Source: Paracoccaceae bacterium (GTDB taxonomy: Bacteria > Pseudomonadota > Alphaproteobacteria > Rhodobacterales > Rhodobacteraceae). From it: a stretch of DNA of 6,527 bases. Position 1 is the stretch's first letter, and every line of letters starts with the position of its first letter. Shown one piece after another: positions 1-5,852 of this stretch. Under the pieces are notes generated by a model. It was not told the origin of the DNA. It saw nothing but the letters and a program-made list of their open reading frames with translations, and made no database searches. The DNA is taken from positions 1 through 6,527 of the forward strand of contig SKMI01000271.1 of assembly GCA_007121115.1 (NCBI GenBank), read 5' to 3'. The translations under genes were made by a program, and so were the position numbers.

Positions 1-84
1 CGGTGCCGCCGCGCCCAGCGCCGCAACCGCACAGAGCACCCGTGCACGCCGCCGCACCGCCCGAAATGCGAGTCGCATCAACAT
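1..84 (-). CDS. Partial gene: N-terminus of a probable exported protein
   Basis: On the minus strand an ATG at 84 opens a frame that stays open for 28 codons to the window edge. The product begins MLMRLAFRAVRRRARVLC and continues with an Ala/Gly-rich hydrophobic stretch (residues about 17-28). An Arg-rich n-region followed by a small hydrophobic core is what a Sec signal peptide or an N-terminal membrane anchor looks like. A G-run (GGGGGA) about 10 bases upstream could serve as ribosome binding site. A second in-frame ATG at 78 is an alternative start. The gene is divergent from the L,D-transpeptidase gene, with about 60 bp between the two starts. No domain is visible, so no function is assigned. 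In DNA this GC-rich, a 28-codon open frame by itself is weak evidence. Confidence 0.42.
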   Translation of the reverse strand, partial: MLMRLAFRAVRRRARVLCAVAALGAAAP

Positions 85-145
85 CTTGACTCATCCCCCG
101 CATCGGCGAAAATCCGCCAATCGATTATGTCTGTCGAGGTCGCCA

Positions 146-574
146 ATGCGCAAGATTGTTTCTGCACTTGTTTCCGCCTGCCTGTTTGCCGCCACCGCAT
201 CCGCCGCCCATGCCGACCGTGTGGTGGCACGGGTCAGCATCGGGTCCCAGACCATGCATGTCTATCACCACGGGCGTCTGATCCATGAATGGCCGGTGTC
301 CACCGCGCGGCAGGGCAAGATCACCCCGGCCGGGCAGTGGACCGCGCAGTGGCTTTCGCGCAACCACCGGTCCAGCCGTTACAACAACGCGCCGATGCCG
401 TATTCGATCTTCTACAGCGGGCATTATGCGATCCATGGCACCGACCAGATCGGTCGCCTGGGTCGACCGGCCTCGGCCGGGTGCGTGCGGCTGCATCCTG
501 ACAACGCGCGCATCCTGTTCGAGATGGCGCGGACCGAGGGGCTGGAGCACACGCGCGTGATCGTCGTTCACTGA
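146..574 (+). CDS. Small secreted L,D-transpeptidase (YkuD domain)
   Basis: The 142-residue product is a periplasmic L,D-transpeptidase of the YkuD/ErfK family. These enzymes form 3-3 cross-links in peptidoglycan or attach proteins to it through an acyl-enzyme on cysteine. Residues 1-23 look like a Sec signal peptide: MRK, a hydrophobic core, then AHA before Asp24 as a probable cleavage site. The YkuD domain fills the rest. The catalytic motif is clear: His97 in HGT, then SAGCVRL with Ser110, Gly112, nucleophile Cys113 and Arg115. The protein is a bare catalytic domain, with no LysM or peptidoglycan-binding module. I chose ATG 146 because GAGGT lies 5 bases upstream and the signal peptide starts there. 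An upstream in-frame TTG at 86 would add 20 residues ahead of the signal and is unlikely. The physiological role (cross-linking, lipoprotein attachment or other) cannot be read from sequence. Confidence 0.9.
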   Translation: MRKIVSALVSACLFAATASAAHADRVVARVSIGSQTMHVYHHGRLIHEWPVSTARQGKITPAGQWTAQWLSRNHRSSRYNNAPMPYSIFYSGHYAIHGTDQIGRLGRPASAGCVRLHPDNARILFEMARTEGLEHTRVIVVH

Positions 575-586
575 ACCACCGCGTAG

Positions 587-621
587 CGCCCCCCGTGAGT
601 CTTCACGGCAACAGGGGTGCG
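587..621 (+). terminator. Hairpin after the L,D-transpeptidase gene, possible terminator
   Basis: CCGTGA (593-598) and TCACGG (603-608) form a perfect 6-bp stem around the loop GTCT, 19 bases after the stop codon. It can be extended outward by pairing CGCCCC (587-592) with the GGGG...GCG segment (614-621) across a 5-base bulge. There is no T-run, so it is not a classical intrinsic terminator. It could still stop transcription with Rho or protect the 3' end. Confidence 0.4.
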
Positions 622-718
622 TCGCGAATATGGTGGGGTCGTTTTCACGCTACCCAATCTGTCGCGGTCTCCCTATAGTTCTGCGGCCATATCCCCGCAG
701 CAGATCAAGGGAGAGGTC

Positions 719-1186
719 ATGCGCTGTCCGTTTTGCGGCAACATCGACACCCAGGTGAAGGACTCGCGCCCCGCCGAGGATCATGTCGCCATCCGCCGCC
801 GCCGCTTCTGCCCGGCCTGCGGCGGGCGCTTCACAACCTATGAGCGGGTGCAGTTGCGCGATCTGGTGGTGGTCAAGTCCAACGGGCGGCGCGAGCCGTT
901 CGACCGCGACAAGCTGGAACGCTCGATCCGGATCGCCATGCAGAAGCGCCCGATCGAGCCGGAGCGGATCGACCAGATGATCTCGGGGATCGTGCGGCGC
1001 CTGGAGTCGCTGGGCGATACGGATGTGCCGTCCAAGACCATCGGCGAGATCGTGATGGAAGCGCTGGCCCGGATCGACACCGTGGCCTATGTGCGCTTTG
1101 CCAGCGTTTACAAGAACTTCCAGGCGGCGGACGATTTCGACAAGTTCGTGTCCGAGCTGCGCCCGCTGCCGCGCGACGAGGCATGA
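719..1186 (+). CDS. nrdR: Transcriptional repressor NrdR
   Basis: NrdR binds DNA boxes upstream of ribonucleotide reductase genes and represses them according to the ATP/dATP load of its ATP-cone. The product is 155 residues, the normal family length. The N-terminal zinc ribbon has Cys3 and Cys6 (MRCPFC) and Cys31 and Cys34 (CPAC), followed by GGRFTTYER, a very conserved family segment. Residues about 49-139 are the ATP-cone, starting at VVVKSNGRREPFDRDKL. The start is fixed by the conserved MRCPFC N-terminus and by AAGGGAGAGG (707-716) just upstream. An in-frame extension back to 617 has no support. A TATAGT (674-679) could be a -10 element, but no convincing -35 is seen. ribD follows in the same direction after 64 bp, a gene pair frequent in alphaproteobacteria. 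The regulator acts in trans, and no ribonucleotide reductase gene lies in the window. Confidence 0.97.
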   Translation: MRCPFCGNIDTQVKDSRPAEDHVAIRRRRFCPACGGRFTTYERVQLRDLVVVKSNGRREPFDRDKLERSIRIAMQKRPIEPERIDQMISGIVRRLESLGDTDVPSKTIGEIVMEALARIDTVAYVRFASVYKNFQAADDFDKFVSELRPLPRDEA

Positions 1187-1190
1187 ACGG

Positions 1191-1250
1191 GGTCAGGGGG
1201 CGCTGCCCCCGTCGCCCTGCGGGCGACTCCCCCGGGGTATTTGAAGCAAG
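1191..1250 (+). repeat. Compact double-hairpin GC-rich element between nrdR and ribD
   Basis: Within 60 bp after the nrdR stop there are two adjacent perfect hairpins. The first is GGGGGC/GCCCCC with loop GCT (1196-1210). The second is GTCGCCC/GGGCGAC with loop TGC (1211-1227). They are followed by a CCCCGGGG palindrome (1230-1237) and the AT-richer tail TATTTGAAGCAAG that runs straight into the ribD ATG. The C-run at 1229-1233 could also pair with the G-run at 1196-1200, giving alternative folds. From memory, similar blocks ending in a CCCCCGGGGTATTT-like tail recur between genes in Rhodobacterales genomes, so this may be a dispersed repeat. Only one copy lies in this window. A transcript-attenuating or 3'-end-stabilising role is inference. 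It does not resemble an FMN riboswitch. Confidence 0.6.
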
Positions 1251-2366
1251 ATGAAGCAGGGGGCGGGTTCGGCGACGGATGCACGGTTCATGCGACTGGC
1301 GATTGCGCTTGGGCGGCGCGGGCTGGGGCGGGTCTGGCCGAATCCGGCGGTGGGCTGCGTGGTGGTGCGCGACGGGCGGATCGTGGGCCGGGGCTGGACA
1401 GCGCCGGGCGGGCGGCCCCATGCCGAGACACAGGCGCTGGCGCAGGCGGGAGCGGCGGCACGAGGGGCCACCGTCTATGTCAGCCTGGAGCCCTGCGCGC
1501 ACCATGGCCGCACGCCGCCCTGCGCGCAGGCGCTGATCGCGGCAGGTGTAGCGCGGGTGGTCACCGCGCTGACCGACCCTGACCCGCGCGTGGACGGGGG
1601 CGGGCACGCCTTGCTGCGCGCGGCGGGGGTCGATGTGATCGAGGGCGTGGAGGCGGCGGCGGCGCGGGCGGCGAACGCGGGTTTCCTGTCGCGGGTGACG
1701 CGCGGGCGGCCCTGGCTGACGCTGAAGCTGGCGCTCACGCTGGACGGCCGCATCGCCACGGCCAGCGGTGAAAGCCGCTGGATCACCGGACCTGCGGCGC
1801 GGCGCGCGGTCCATGCCATGCGCGCAACGCATGACGCGGTGCTTGTTGGCGCCGGGACCGCCCGCGCCGACGATCCCGATCTGCGCGTGCGCGATCTTGG
1901 GATCACCTGGAGCGGGGTGCGTCTGGTGGCTGATTCGCGCCTGCGGGTGCCGACGGACTCGCGGCTGGGGTTGAGCGCGCGGAACGCGCCGGTCTGGATG
2001 CTGCACGGCGACGCCGCCGGGGCCGAGCCCCGCGCCGCCTGGGTCGGCACCGGGGCCGAGGTCATCGCTGTGCCGGAGGCCGCGGGCGGCGGGCTGGACC
2101 CGGCGGCGATGCTGGCCACGCTGGGCGAGAAGGGCCTGACCCGGGTGCTGTGCGAGGGGGGCGGCGCGCTTGGCGGCAGCCTGCTGCACGCCGGGCTGGT
2201 GGATGAGATCGCGGTCTTTTCCGCCGGCAAGCTGATCGGGGCCGAAGGGCGACCCGGTCTGGGGCCGCTTGGCCTGGACGCGCTGGCCGAGGCGCCGCGC
2301 TTCCACCTGACCGAAACCCGACCGCTGGGCGAAGACCTGCTGCACATCTGGCAGCGCGCGCCCTGA
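1251..2366 (+). CDS. ribD: Bifunctional riboflavin biosynthesis deaminase/reductase RibD
   Basis: RibD carries out two consecutive steps of riboflavin synthesis: deamination of the 2,5-diamino-6-ribosylamino-pyrimidinone phosphate, then NADPH-dependent reduction of the ribose side chain. The 371-residue product has both domains and normal length. The N-terminal cytidine-deaminase-like domain (about 10-150) has the zinc site: His57 and Glu59 in PHAE, Cys82 and Cys91 in PCAHHGRTPPC. The C-terminal reductase (about 155-371) shows LTLDGRIATASGESRWITGP, GTARADDP and CEGGG (301-305). The ATG at 1251 lies at the edge of the hairpin element and has only a weak purine-rich AAGCAAG upstream. The next in-frame ATG (1290) would remove the conserved DARFM start region, so 1251 is preferred. 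The gene probably shares transcription with nrdR. Other riboflavin genes do not follow; nudC faces it instead. Confidence 0.96.
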   Translation: MKQGAGSATDARFMRLAIALGRRGLGRVWPNPAVGCVVVRDGRIVGRGWTAPGGRPHAETQALAQAGAAARGATVYVSLEPCAHHGRTPPCAQALIAAGVARVVTALTDPDPRVDGGGHALLRAAGVDVIEGVEAAAARAANAGFLSRVTRGRPWLTLKLALTLDGRIATASGESRWITGPAARRAVHAMRATHDAVLVGAGTARADDPDLRVRDLGITWSGVRLVADSRLRVPTDSRLGLSARNAPVWMLHGDAAGAEPRAAWVGTGAEVIAVPEAAGGGLDPAAMLATLGEKGLTRVLCEGGGALGGSLLHAGLVDEIAVFSAGKLIGAEGRPGLGPLGLDALAEAPRFHLTETRPLGEDLLHIWQRAP

Positions 2367-2371
2367 GGCGC
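2358..2371. terminator. Small hairpin at the ribD/nudC convergent junction
   Basis: GCGCC (2358-2362) and GGCGC (2367-2371) flank the loop CTGA. The structure contains the ribD stop codon and ends next to the nudC stop. Its symmetry would put a hairpin at both 3' ends of this convergent pair. The stem is only 5 bp and no T-run follows on either strand, so a role as bidirectional terminator is only a possibility. Confidence 0.25.
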
Positions 2372-3322
2372 TCAGACACGCCCGGCCAGCCATTCCCCGA
2401 TCATGTGCCGCGCGATGGACCCGGGCCGCGCCGCCCGCACTGTCGGGTGGCGCCCGGCAAAGGCCTCCAGCATCTCCTGGCGGCTGATCCAGAGCGCGTC
2501 ATCGAGTTCATCATCCAGCGTGATGTCCTCCGTCCGCCCCATCCCCACGCAACCGATCATCAGCGAGGAGGGAAACGGCCAGGGCTGCGATGTCAGGTAG
2601 CGCACCGCGCCCACGGTGATCCCCGTTTCCTCGGCCACCTCGCGTCGCACGGCGTCCTCTACCGTCTCGCCCGGCTCTATGAAGCCCGCGAGTGCGGAAT
2701 ACATCCCCTCGGGCCAGCCTGGTGACCGGCCGAGAAGCGCGCGGTTGCCGCGCAGCACCAGCATGATCACCACCGGATCGGTGCGTGGGAAATGCGTGGC
2801 CCCGCAGGCCGGGCACTGGCGCTGCCAGCCGCCCATGCTGGGCTCCGATGCCGCACCGCAAGCGGCGCAGAACCCGTGCGTGCGGTGCCAGTTGAACACC
2901 GCGCGCGCGGTAGCGGCCAAAGCGGCCTCGGCTGGCGGCAAGGCCGTCATCACGCTGCGCAGATCGCGGAAAACGGTGTCATCGGGCATTCCGGGGAAAT
3001 GCTGGGCGCTGGTGTCATGAAACATCGCCAGCGCCGCGCGGTCAAGCGCCGGCGGCTCCCAGGACGAGACATCGGCGGCAAACCGGGGCGCGGCCTCGTC
3101 GCCCAGAAACAGGAGCGGTTTCGGTGCATGGCGAAGCACCGGTGCATCGGCGGCGACCCAGCCCAGCCCGGACGCCCTCGCAATCAGTGGCTTGCCGCGC
3201 CAGACCGGCAGCACCCGCGCCGCGGGTCGGGCCAGCAGTGCCGCCAGCGCGGCGGCATCCGCGCGAAGATGCGCCGCGCGCGCCGGGCCGGGTCCGGCGA
3301 AAGCAAGGGCCGCGCTGTCCAT
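2372..3322 (-). CDS. nudC: NADH pyrophosphatase / NAD-RNA decapping hydrolase NudC
   Basis: NudC is a cytoplasmic Nudix hydrolase that splits NAD(H) into NMN(H) and AMP and, in characterised relatives, removes NAD caps from RNA. The product is 316 residues, somewhat longer than the E. coli enzyme because of its N-terminal domain. Visible parts are the N-terminal domain (about 1-140); a zinc ribbon with Cys152, Cys155, Cys170 and Cys173; the Nudix box at 213-235 with Gly213, Glu219 and the core REVAEETGI; and the NudC signature SQPWPFPSS (245-253), which marks NADH specificity. The start at 3322 is supported by AGGAAGG six bases upstream. The open frame continues 100 codons further, but that extension looks non-coding and crosses the divergent promoter region. 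The gene converges on ribD with 5 bp between stops and diverges from the CpdB-like gene. All key residues appear intact. Confidence 0.95.
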   Translation of the reverse strand: MDSAALAFAGPGPARAAHLRADAAALAALLARPAARVLPVWRGKPLIARASGLGWVAADAPVLRHAPKPLLFLGDEAAPRFAADVSSWEPPALDRAALAMFHDTSAQHFPGMPDDTVFRDLRSVMTALPPAEAALAATARAVFNWHRTHGFCAACGAASEPSMGGWQRQCPACGATHFPRTDPVVIMLVLRGNRALLGRSPGWPEGMYSALAGFIEPGETVEDAVRREVAEETGITVGAVRYLTSQPWPFPSSLMIGCVGMGRTEDITLDDELDDALWISRQEMLEAFAGRHPTVRAARPGSIARHMIGEWLAGRV

Positions 3323-3506
3323 CCTCTGCCTTCCTGTCTGCAAGAACTTTGGGCAACCGGGCAACTGGCGCGCGGCCCCCTGTGCCGCAAACGACACAAC
3401 CTTAACGCGATTCTTGCCGGTGTGACGCCCCGCTTCGGTGTTGGAATTGCCATCACGGGTGGGCGATGACAAGCTTCCTTTTCCCGAGGCGCAGAAGAAA
3501 AGGCCG
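3323..3506. promoter_or_regulatory. Divergent intergenic region between nudC and the CpdB-like gene
   Basis: These 184 bp must hold the promoters of both divergent genes. A head-to-tail repeat of GGGCAAC (3351-3366, two 8-base units) lies about 30 bases in front of the nudC start and could be an operator. A TTGGAA at 3441-3446, 17 bases before CGATGA, is a poor promoter candidate for the rightward gene. No strong -35/-10 pair was found for either direction. The nudC-proximal AGGAAGG on the minus strand (3329-3335) is a good ribosome binding site. Confidence 0.35.
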
Positions 3507-5552
3507 ATGGCAACAGGCCATCGGATCATCCGCAGCACGATGACACGAGGCGAGGCATCGCAGCAGCCGCTTTCCCTGTCCACGGTCGGAGCCGCCGCCG
3601 GAACCGCGCAGTTGCGGATCATGGAGACGACGGACCTTCATGTGCATCTTGCGCCCTATGACTATTATGCGGATCGCCCGGCACCGCATCTGGGGCTGGT
3701 CCGGCTGTCGGAACTGATCGACCGGGCCCGGGCCGAAGTGTCGAACACCGTGCTGTTCGACAATGGCGATTTCCTGCAGGGCACGCCCATGGGCGATTAC
3801 ATTGCCTATGATCGCGGCCTGCGCGCGGGCGAGGCGCATCCGGTCATCGCCGCCATGAACGCGCTGAAATTCGACGCGATCACGCTGGGCAACCATGAAT
3901 TCAACTATGGGTTGGACTTCCTGCTGCGCGCGATCGAACGCAGCGATTGCCCGGTGGTCACCACCAACCTGCTGCGCGCCAAGGCAGCGCAGCCACGGCG
4001 CGACCAGTCGCTGACCCGGCCCTATGCGCTGCTGGACCGGGTTATCCATGACGCGCTTGGCCACCCGTATCCGATCCGGATTGGCGTCATCGGCGTTGCC
4101 CCGCCGCAGGTCACGCGATGGGAGCGTCAGGCGCTTGAAGGGCGGGTCTGGTCGCGCGGAATCGTCGAGGCGGCGCGCGCGTGGCTGCCCGAACTCCGCG
4201 AGGCCGGCGTCGATATCGTGGTAGCGCTGGCGCATACCGGCCTGGGGCATCCGGGCGCCGGGGAAGATGCCGAAAACGCGGCGATCGCACTGGCGCAGCT
4301 TGACGGGATCGACGCGCTGCTCGTCGGGCACAGCCACATGGTCTTTCCCGGCCCCGGCATCGCGGCCAGTGCAGCGGTCGACCCGCATGCCGGAACGATA
4401 TGCGGCAAGCCCGCGGTGATGGCCGGGTTCTGGGGGTCGCACCTCGGCGTGATCGACTTGTTGCTCCAGCGCGATGGGGGGAGCTGGCGGGTGCTGGGTA
4501 GCCGCGCCGAAGCGCGACCGCTGGCGCAGCTTGAGCCGGGAGAGCGCGCGTGGCGCGCACGATACGATGGCGCCCGCCCTGGCGCCGTCACCGCGCCTGC
4601 ACCGCGCGCCCCTGCCGTCCGCCGCACGGTCAGACCCCTGCATGACGAAACGCTGACCGCGCTGCGCAAGCCGCTGGGAGCCACGCAAATCCCGTTGCAC
4701 AGCTTTTTTGCGATGCTCGGCCGGTCCAGCGCTGTCGCACTGGTGGCCGAGGCCCAGCAGCGCCGCATCCGGGAGCGGCTGGCCGGGACCCCGCTTGCCG
4801 ATCTGCCCGTGATCTCGGCGGTGGCGCCGTTCAAGGCGGGCGGGCATAGCGGGCCGGGTCATTACACCGACATCCCCCCCGGACCCCTGGCGCTGCGGCA
4901 TGTCTCGGACCTCTACGCGTTTCCCAACGCCCTGGCCGCGCTTTGCCTGACCGGGGCCGAGGTGCGGCTGTGGCTGGAGCGTAGCGCCTCGGCCTTCAAC
5001 CGCCTGGCGCCATGGCAGAAACAGGGCGCGTTGCTGAACCCGCTCTCGGCGCCCTACGCCTTCGAAACCCTGTTCGGGCTGGACTATTGCTTCGATCTGT
5101 CATGCCCGCCGCGGTTCGACCTGCGCACCGGGACCGCGTTTACGAAGAATGCGCGCGTGCGCTCGGTGACACTGCGCGGCGCACCGCTGGCCGATGATGA
5201 CCGGGTGCTGGTCTGCACCAACACGTTCCGCGCCAATGGCGCCGGAGGGTTCGCCGGGACCGGGCCGGACCGGATCGTGCATTGCGAAGGCGAAACAATG
5301 CTCGAACTGCTGCGCCGCCACCTGGCCGCGCGCGGATCGGTCAAGCGGGTGATGCCCTCGCCGCTGCACCTTGCGCCGATCCCCGGCGGGCGCGCGGTTC
5401 TGAGCACCGGGCCGGGCGCGGCGGCGCATCTGGACGATGTCCGCGATCTTGCCCCGCAGGTGCAGCCGGAAGCCCGCAACGGATTTCTGGAGCTCACGCT
5501 CGATTTCACCGCGCCCCGGTCGGACAGCAGGGCGCCGACGCAAGGCGGCTGA
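3507..5552 (+). CDS. 2',3'-cyclic-nucleotide 2'-phosphodiesterase/3'-nucleotidase (CpdB-like)
   Basis: The product is a two-domain metallophosphoesterase of the 5'-nucleotidase/CpdB family. Relatives open 2',3'-cyclic nucleotides and then remove the 3'-phosphate, salvaging RNA breakdown products. With the start at 3507 it has 681 residues. The N-terminal metal-binding domain shows DLHVH (Asp43, His45), DNGD (from Asp85), GNHEFNYG (His130), AHTG (His243) and GHSH (His275, His277). The C-terminal substrate domain (about 400-640) has PFKAGG, DLYAFPN and TNTFRANGAGGF. An Ala/Pro/Arg-rich linker (about 345-378) joins them. No signal peptide is visible at any candidate start, unlike periplasmic E. 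coli CpdB. AGAAG and AAAAGG before ATG 3507 favour this start; GTG 3438 and ATG 3540 lack a ribosome binding site. The metal ligands appear complete, so the enzyme should be active. Substrate choice within the family is not certain from sequence. Confidence 0.88.
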   Translation: MATGHRIIRSTMTRGEASQQPLSLSTVGAAAGTAQLRIMETTDLHVHLAPYDYYADRPAPHLGLVRLSELIDRARAEVSNTVLFDNGDFLQGTPMGDYIAYDRGLRAGEAHPVIAAMNALKFDAITLGNHEFNYGLDFLLRAIERSDCPVVTTNLLRAKAAQPRRDQSLTRPYALLDRVIHDALGHPYPIRIGVIGVAPPQVTRWERQALEGRVWSRGIVEAARAWLPELREAGVDIVVALAHTGLGHPGAGEDAENAAIALAQLDGIDALLVGHSHMVFPGPGIAASAAVDPHAGTICGKPAVMAGFWGSHLGVIDLLLQRDGGSWRVLGSRAEARPLAQLEPGERAWRARYDGARPGAVTAPAPRAPAVRRTVRPLHDETLTALRKPLGATQIPLHSFFAMLGRSSAVALVAEAQQRRIRERLAGTPLADLPVISAVAPFKAGGHSGPGHYTDIPPGPLALRHVSDLYAFPNALAALCLTGAEVRLWLERSASAFNRLAPWQKQGALLNPLSAPYAFETLFGLDYCFDLSCPPRFDLRTGTAFTKNARVRSVTLRGAPLADDDRVLVCTNTFRANGAGGFAGTGPDRIVHCEGETMLELLRRHLAARGSVKRVMPSPLHLAPIPGGRAVLSTGPGAAAHLDDVRDLAPQVQPEARNGFLELTLDFTAPRSDSRAPTQGG

Positions 5553-5603
5553 TCCGGCTCTGGGCACGATGGATGGACGCGCCCTTCGACGGACGGCACC
5601 CCC

Positions 5604-5625
5604 GCCGCGCGCCGCGGCGCGCGGC
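5604..5625. terminator. Perfect 22-bp all-GC palindrome after the CpdB-like gene
   Basis: Two 11-base arms meet at position 5614/5615 and are exact reverse complements, made only of G and C. The centre is CCGCGG. As RNA it would form a stem of about 9 bp around a small loop, 51 bases after the CpdB-like stop codon. No T-run follows. It may end transcription from both convergent genes or bind a dimeric protein. Confidence 0.4.
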
Positions 5626-5643
5626 CCGGCCCAACGGGAGCGT

Positions 5644-5660
5644 CGGCATCTTCGATGCCG
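5644..5660. terminator. 7-bp hairpin with TTC loop
   Basis: CGGCATC (5644-5650) and GATGCCG (5654-5660) pair perfectly around TTC. GTC (5642-5644 region) and GAC (5666-5668) can extend the stem across a bulge. It stands 19 bases from the 22-bp palindrome, so the two could act as a tandem stem-loop at the 3' end of the CpdB-like transcript. There is no T-run. Confidence 0.35.
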
Positions 5661-5796
5661 GTAGCGACGGGCGGGAGCCTACCTTGAACCACAATCGCTA
5701 CGCCCGATCAGGAAGTGGAAACGGGCGGCGCCAGCGCATGTGCTCCACCTACCCCATTGTGCAACGGTGTGTCCCCGGCGCGATCCGCGGCGGCCA

Positions 5797-5814
5797 CCGG
5801 AGTGACAGCTCCGG
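5797..5814. terminator. CCGGAG/CTCCGG hairpin downstream of the flagellar gene
   Basis: A perfect 6-bp stem encloses the loop TGACAG, about 40 bases beyond the stop codon of the minus-strand flagellar gene. Outer GG/CC pairs (5792-5793 with 5816-5817) can lengthen it across a small internal loop. Position suggests a 3'-end structure for that gene. The absence of a T-run keeps confidence low. Confidence 0.3.
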
Positions 5815-5852
5815 ACCGTTCGACCCGGCCCGATACCGACGGCGCAATGGCC

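Larger units (their letters stand above)
5553..5852. other. 300-bp convergent intergenic region with several hairpins, no convincing gene
   Basis: No open frame here has a plausible start, ribosome binding site or recognisable product; those present look like shadows. The stretch lies between the 3' ends of the CpdB-like gene and the flagellar gene. It contains the 22-bp palindrome (5604-5625), a 7-bp stem with loop TTC (5644-5660), a pairing of GTAGCGA (5661-5667) with TCGCTAC (5695-5701), and a CCGGAG/CTCCGG hairpin (5797-5814). Together they would give stable structure on transcripts from either side. Bidirectional termination is the simplest explanation. A small structured RNA cannot be excluded, but no promoter was recognised. 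Confidence 0.6.

Noticed and set aside
86..114. TTGACT (86-91) as a -35 element of the transpeptidase promoter
   Set aside because: At a 17-base spacing the -10 would be AAAATC, which is a poor match, so no promoter was called.
86..145. N-terminal extension of the L,D-transpeptidase from TTG 86
   Set aside because: It would put 20 polar residues ahead of a standard signal peptide; ATG 146 has a good ribosome binding site.
146..184. Lipobox-like VSAC at residues 9-12 of the transpeptidase
   Set aside because: Cys12 comes too early for a lipoprotein signal, while AHA-D at 21-24 fits ordinary signal peptidase cleavage.
873..2393. A 506-codon open frame on the minus strand across nrdR and ribD
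   Set aside because: It is fully antisense to two clear genes, its product is Arg/Pro/Gly-rich without domains, and long shadow frames are expected in such GC-rich DNA.
3323..3622. 100-codon N-terminal extension of NudC
   Set aside because: It overlaps the start of the divergent CpdB-like gene, has no family resemblance, and a strong ribosome binding site supports the start at 3322.
3453..4901. A 482-codon minus-strand open frame opposite the CpdB-like gene
   Set aside because: It is antisense to a gene with intact catalytic motifs, has low-complexity composition and no recognisable domain or ribosome binding site.
5745..5835. tRNA-like segment with GTTCGA near 5817
   Set aside because: The T-arm stem has a mismatch, and no matching acceptor, D-arm or anticodon arm could be placed.
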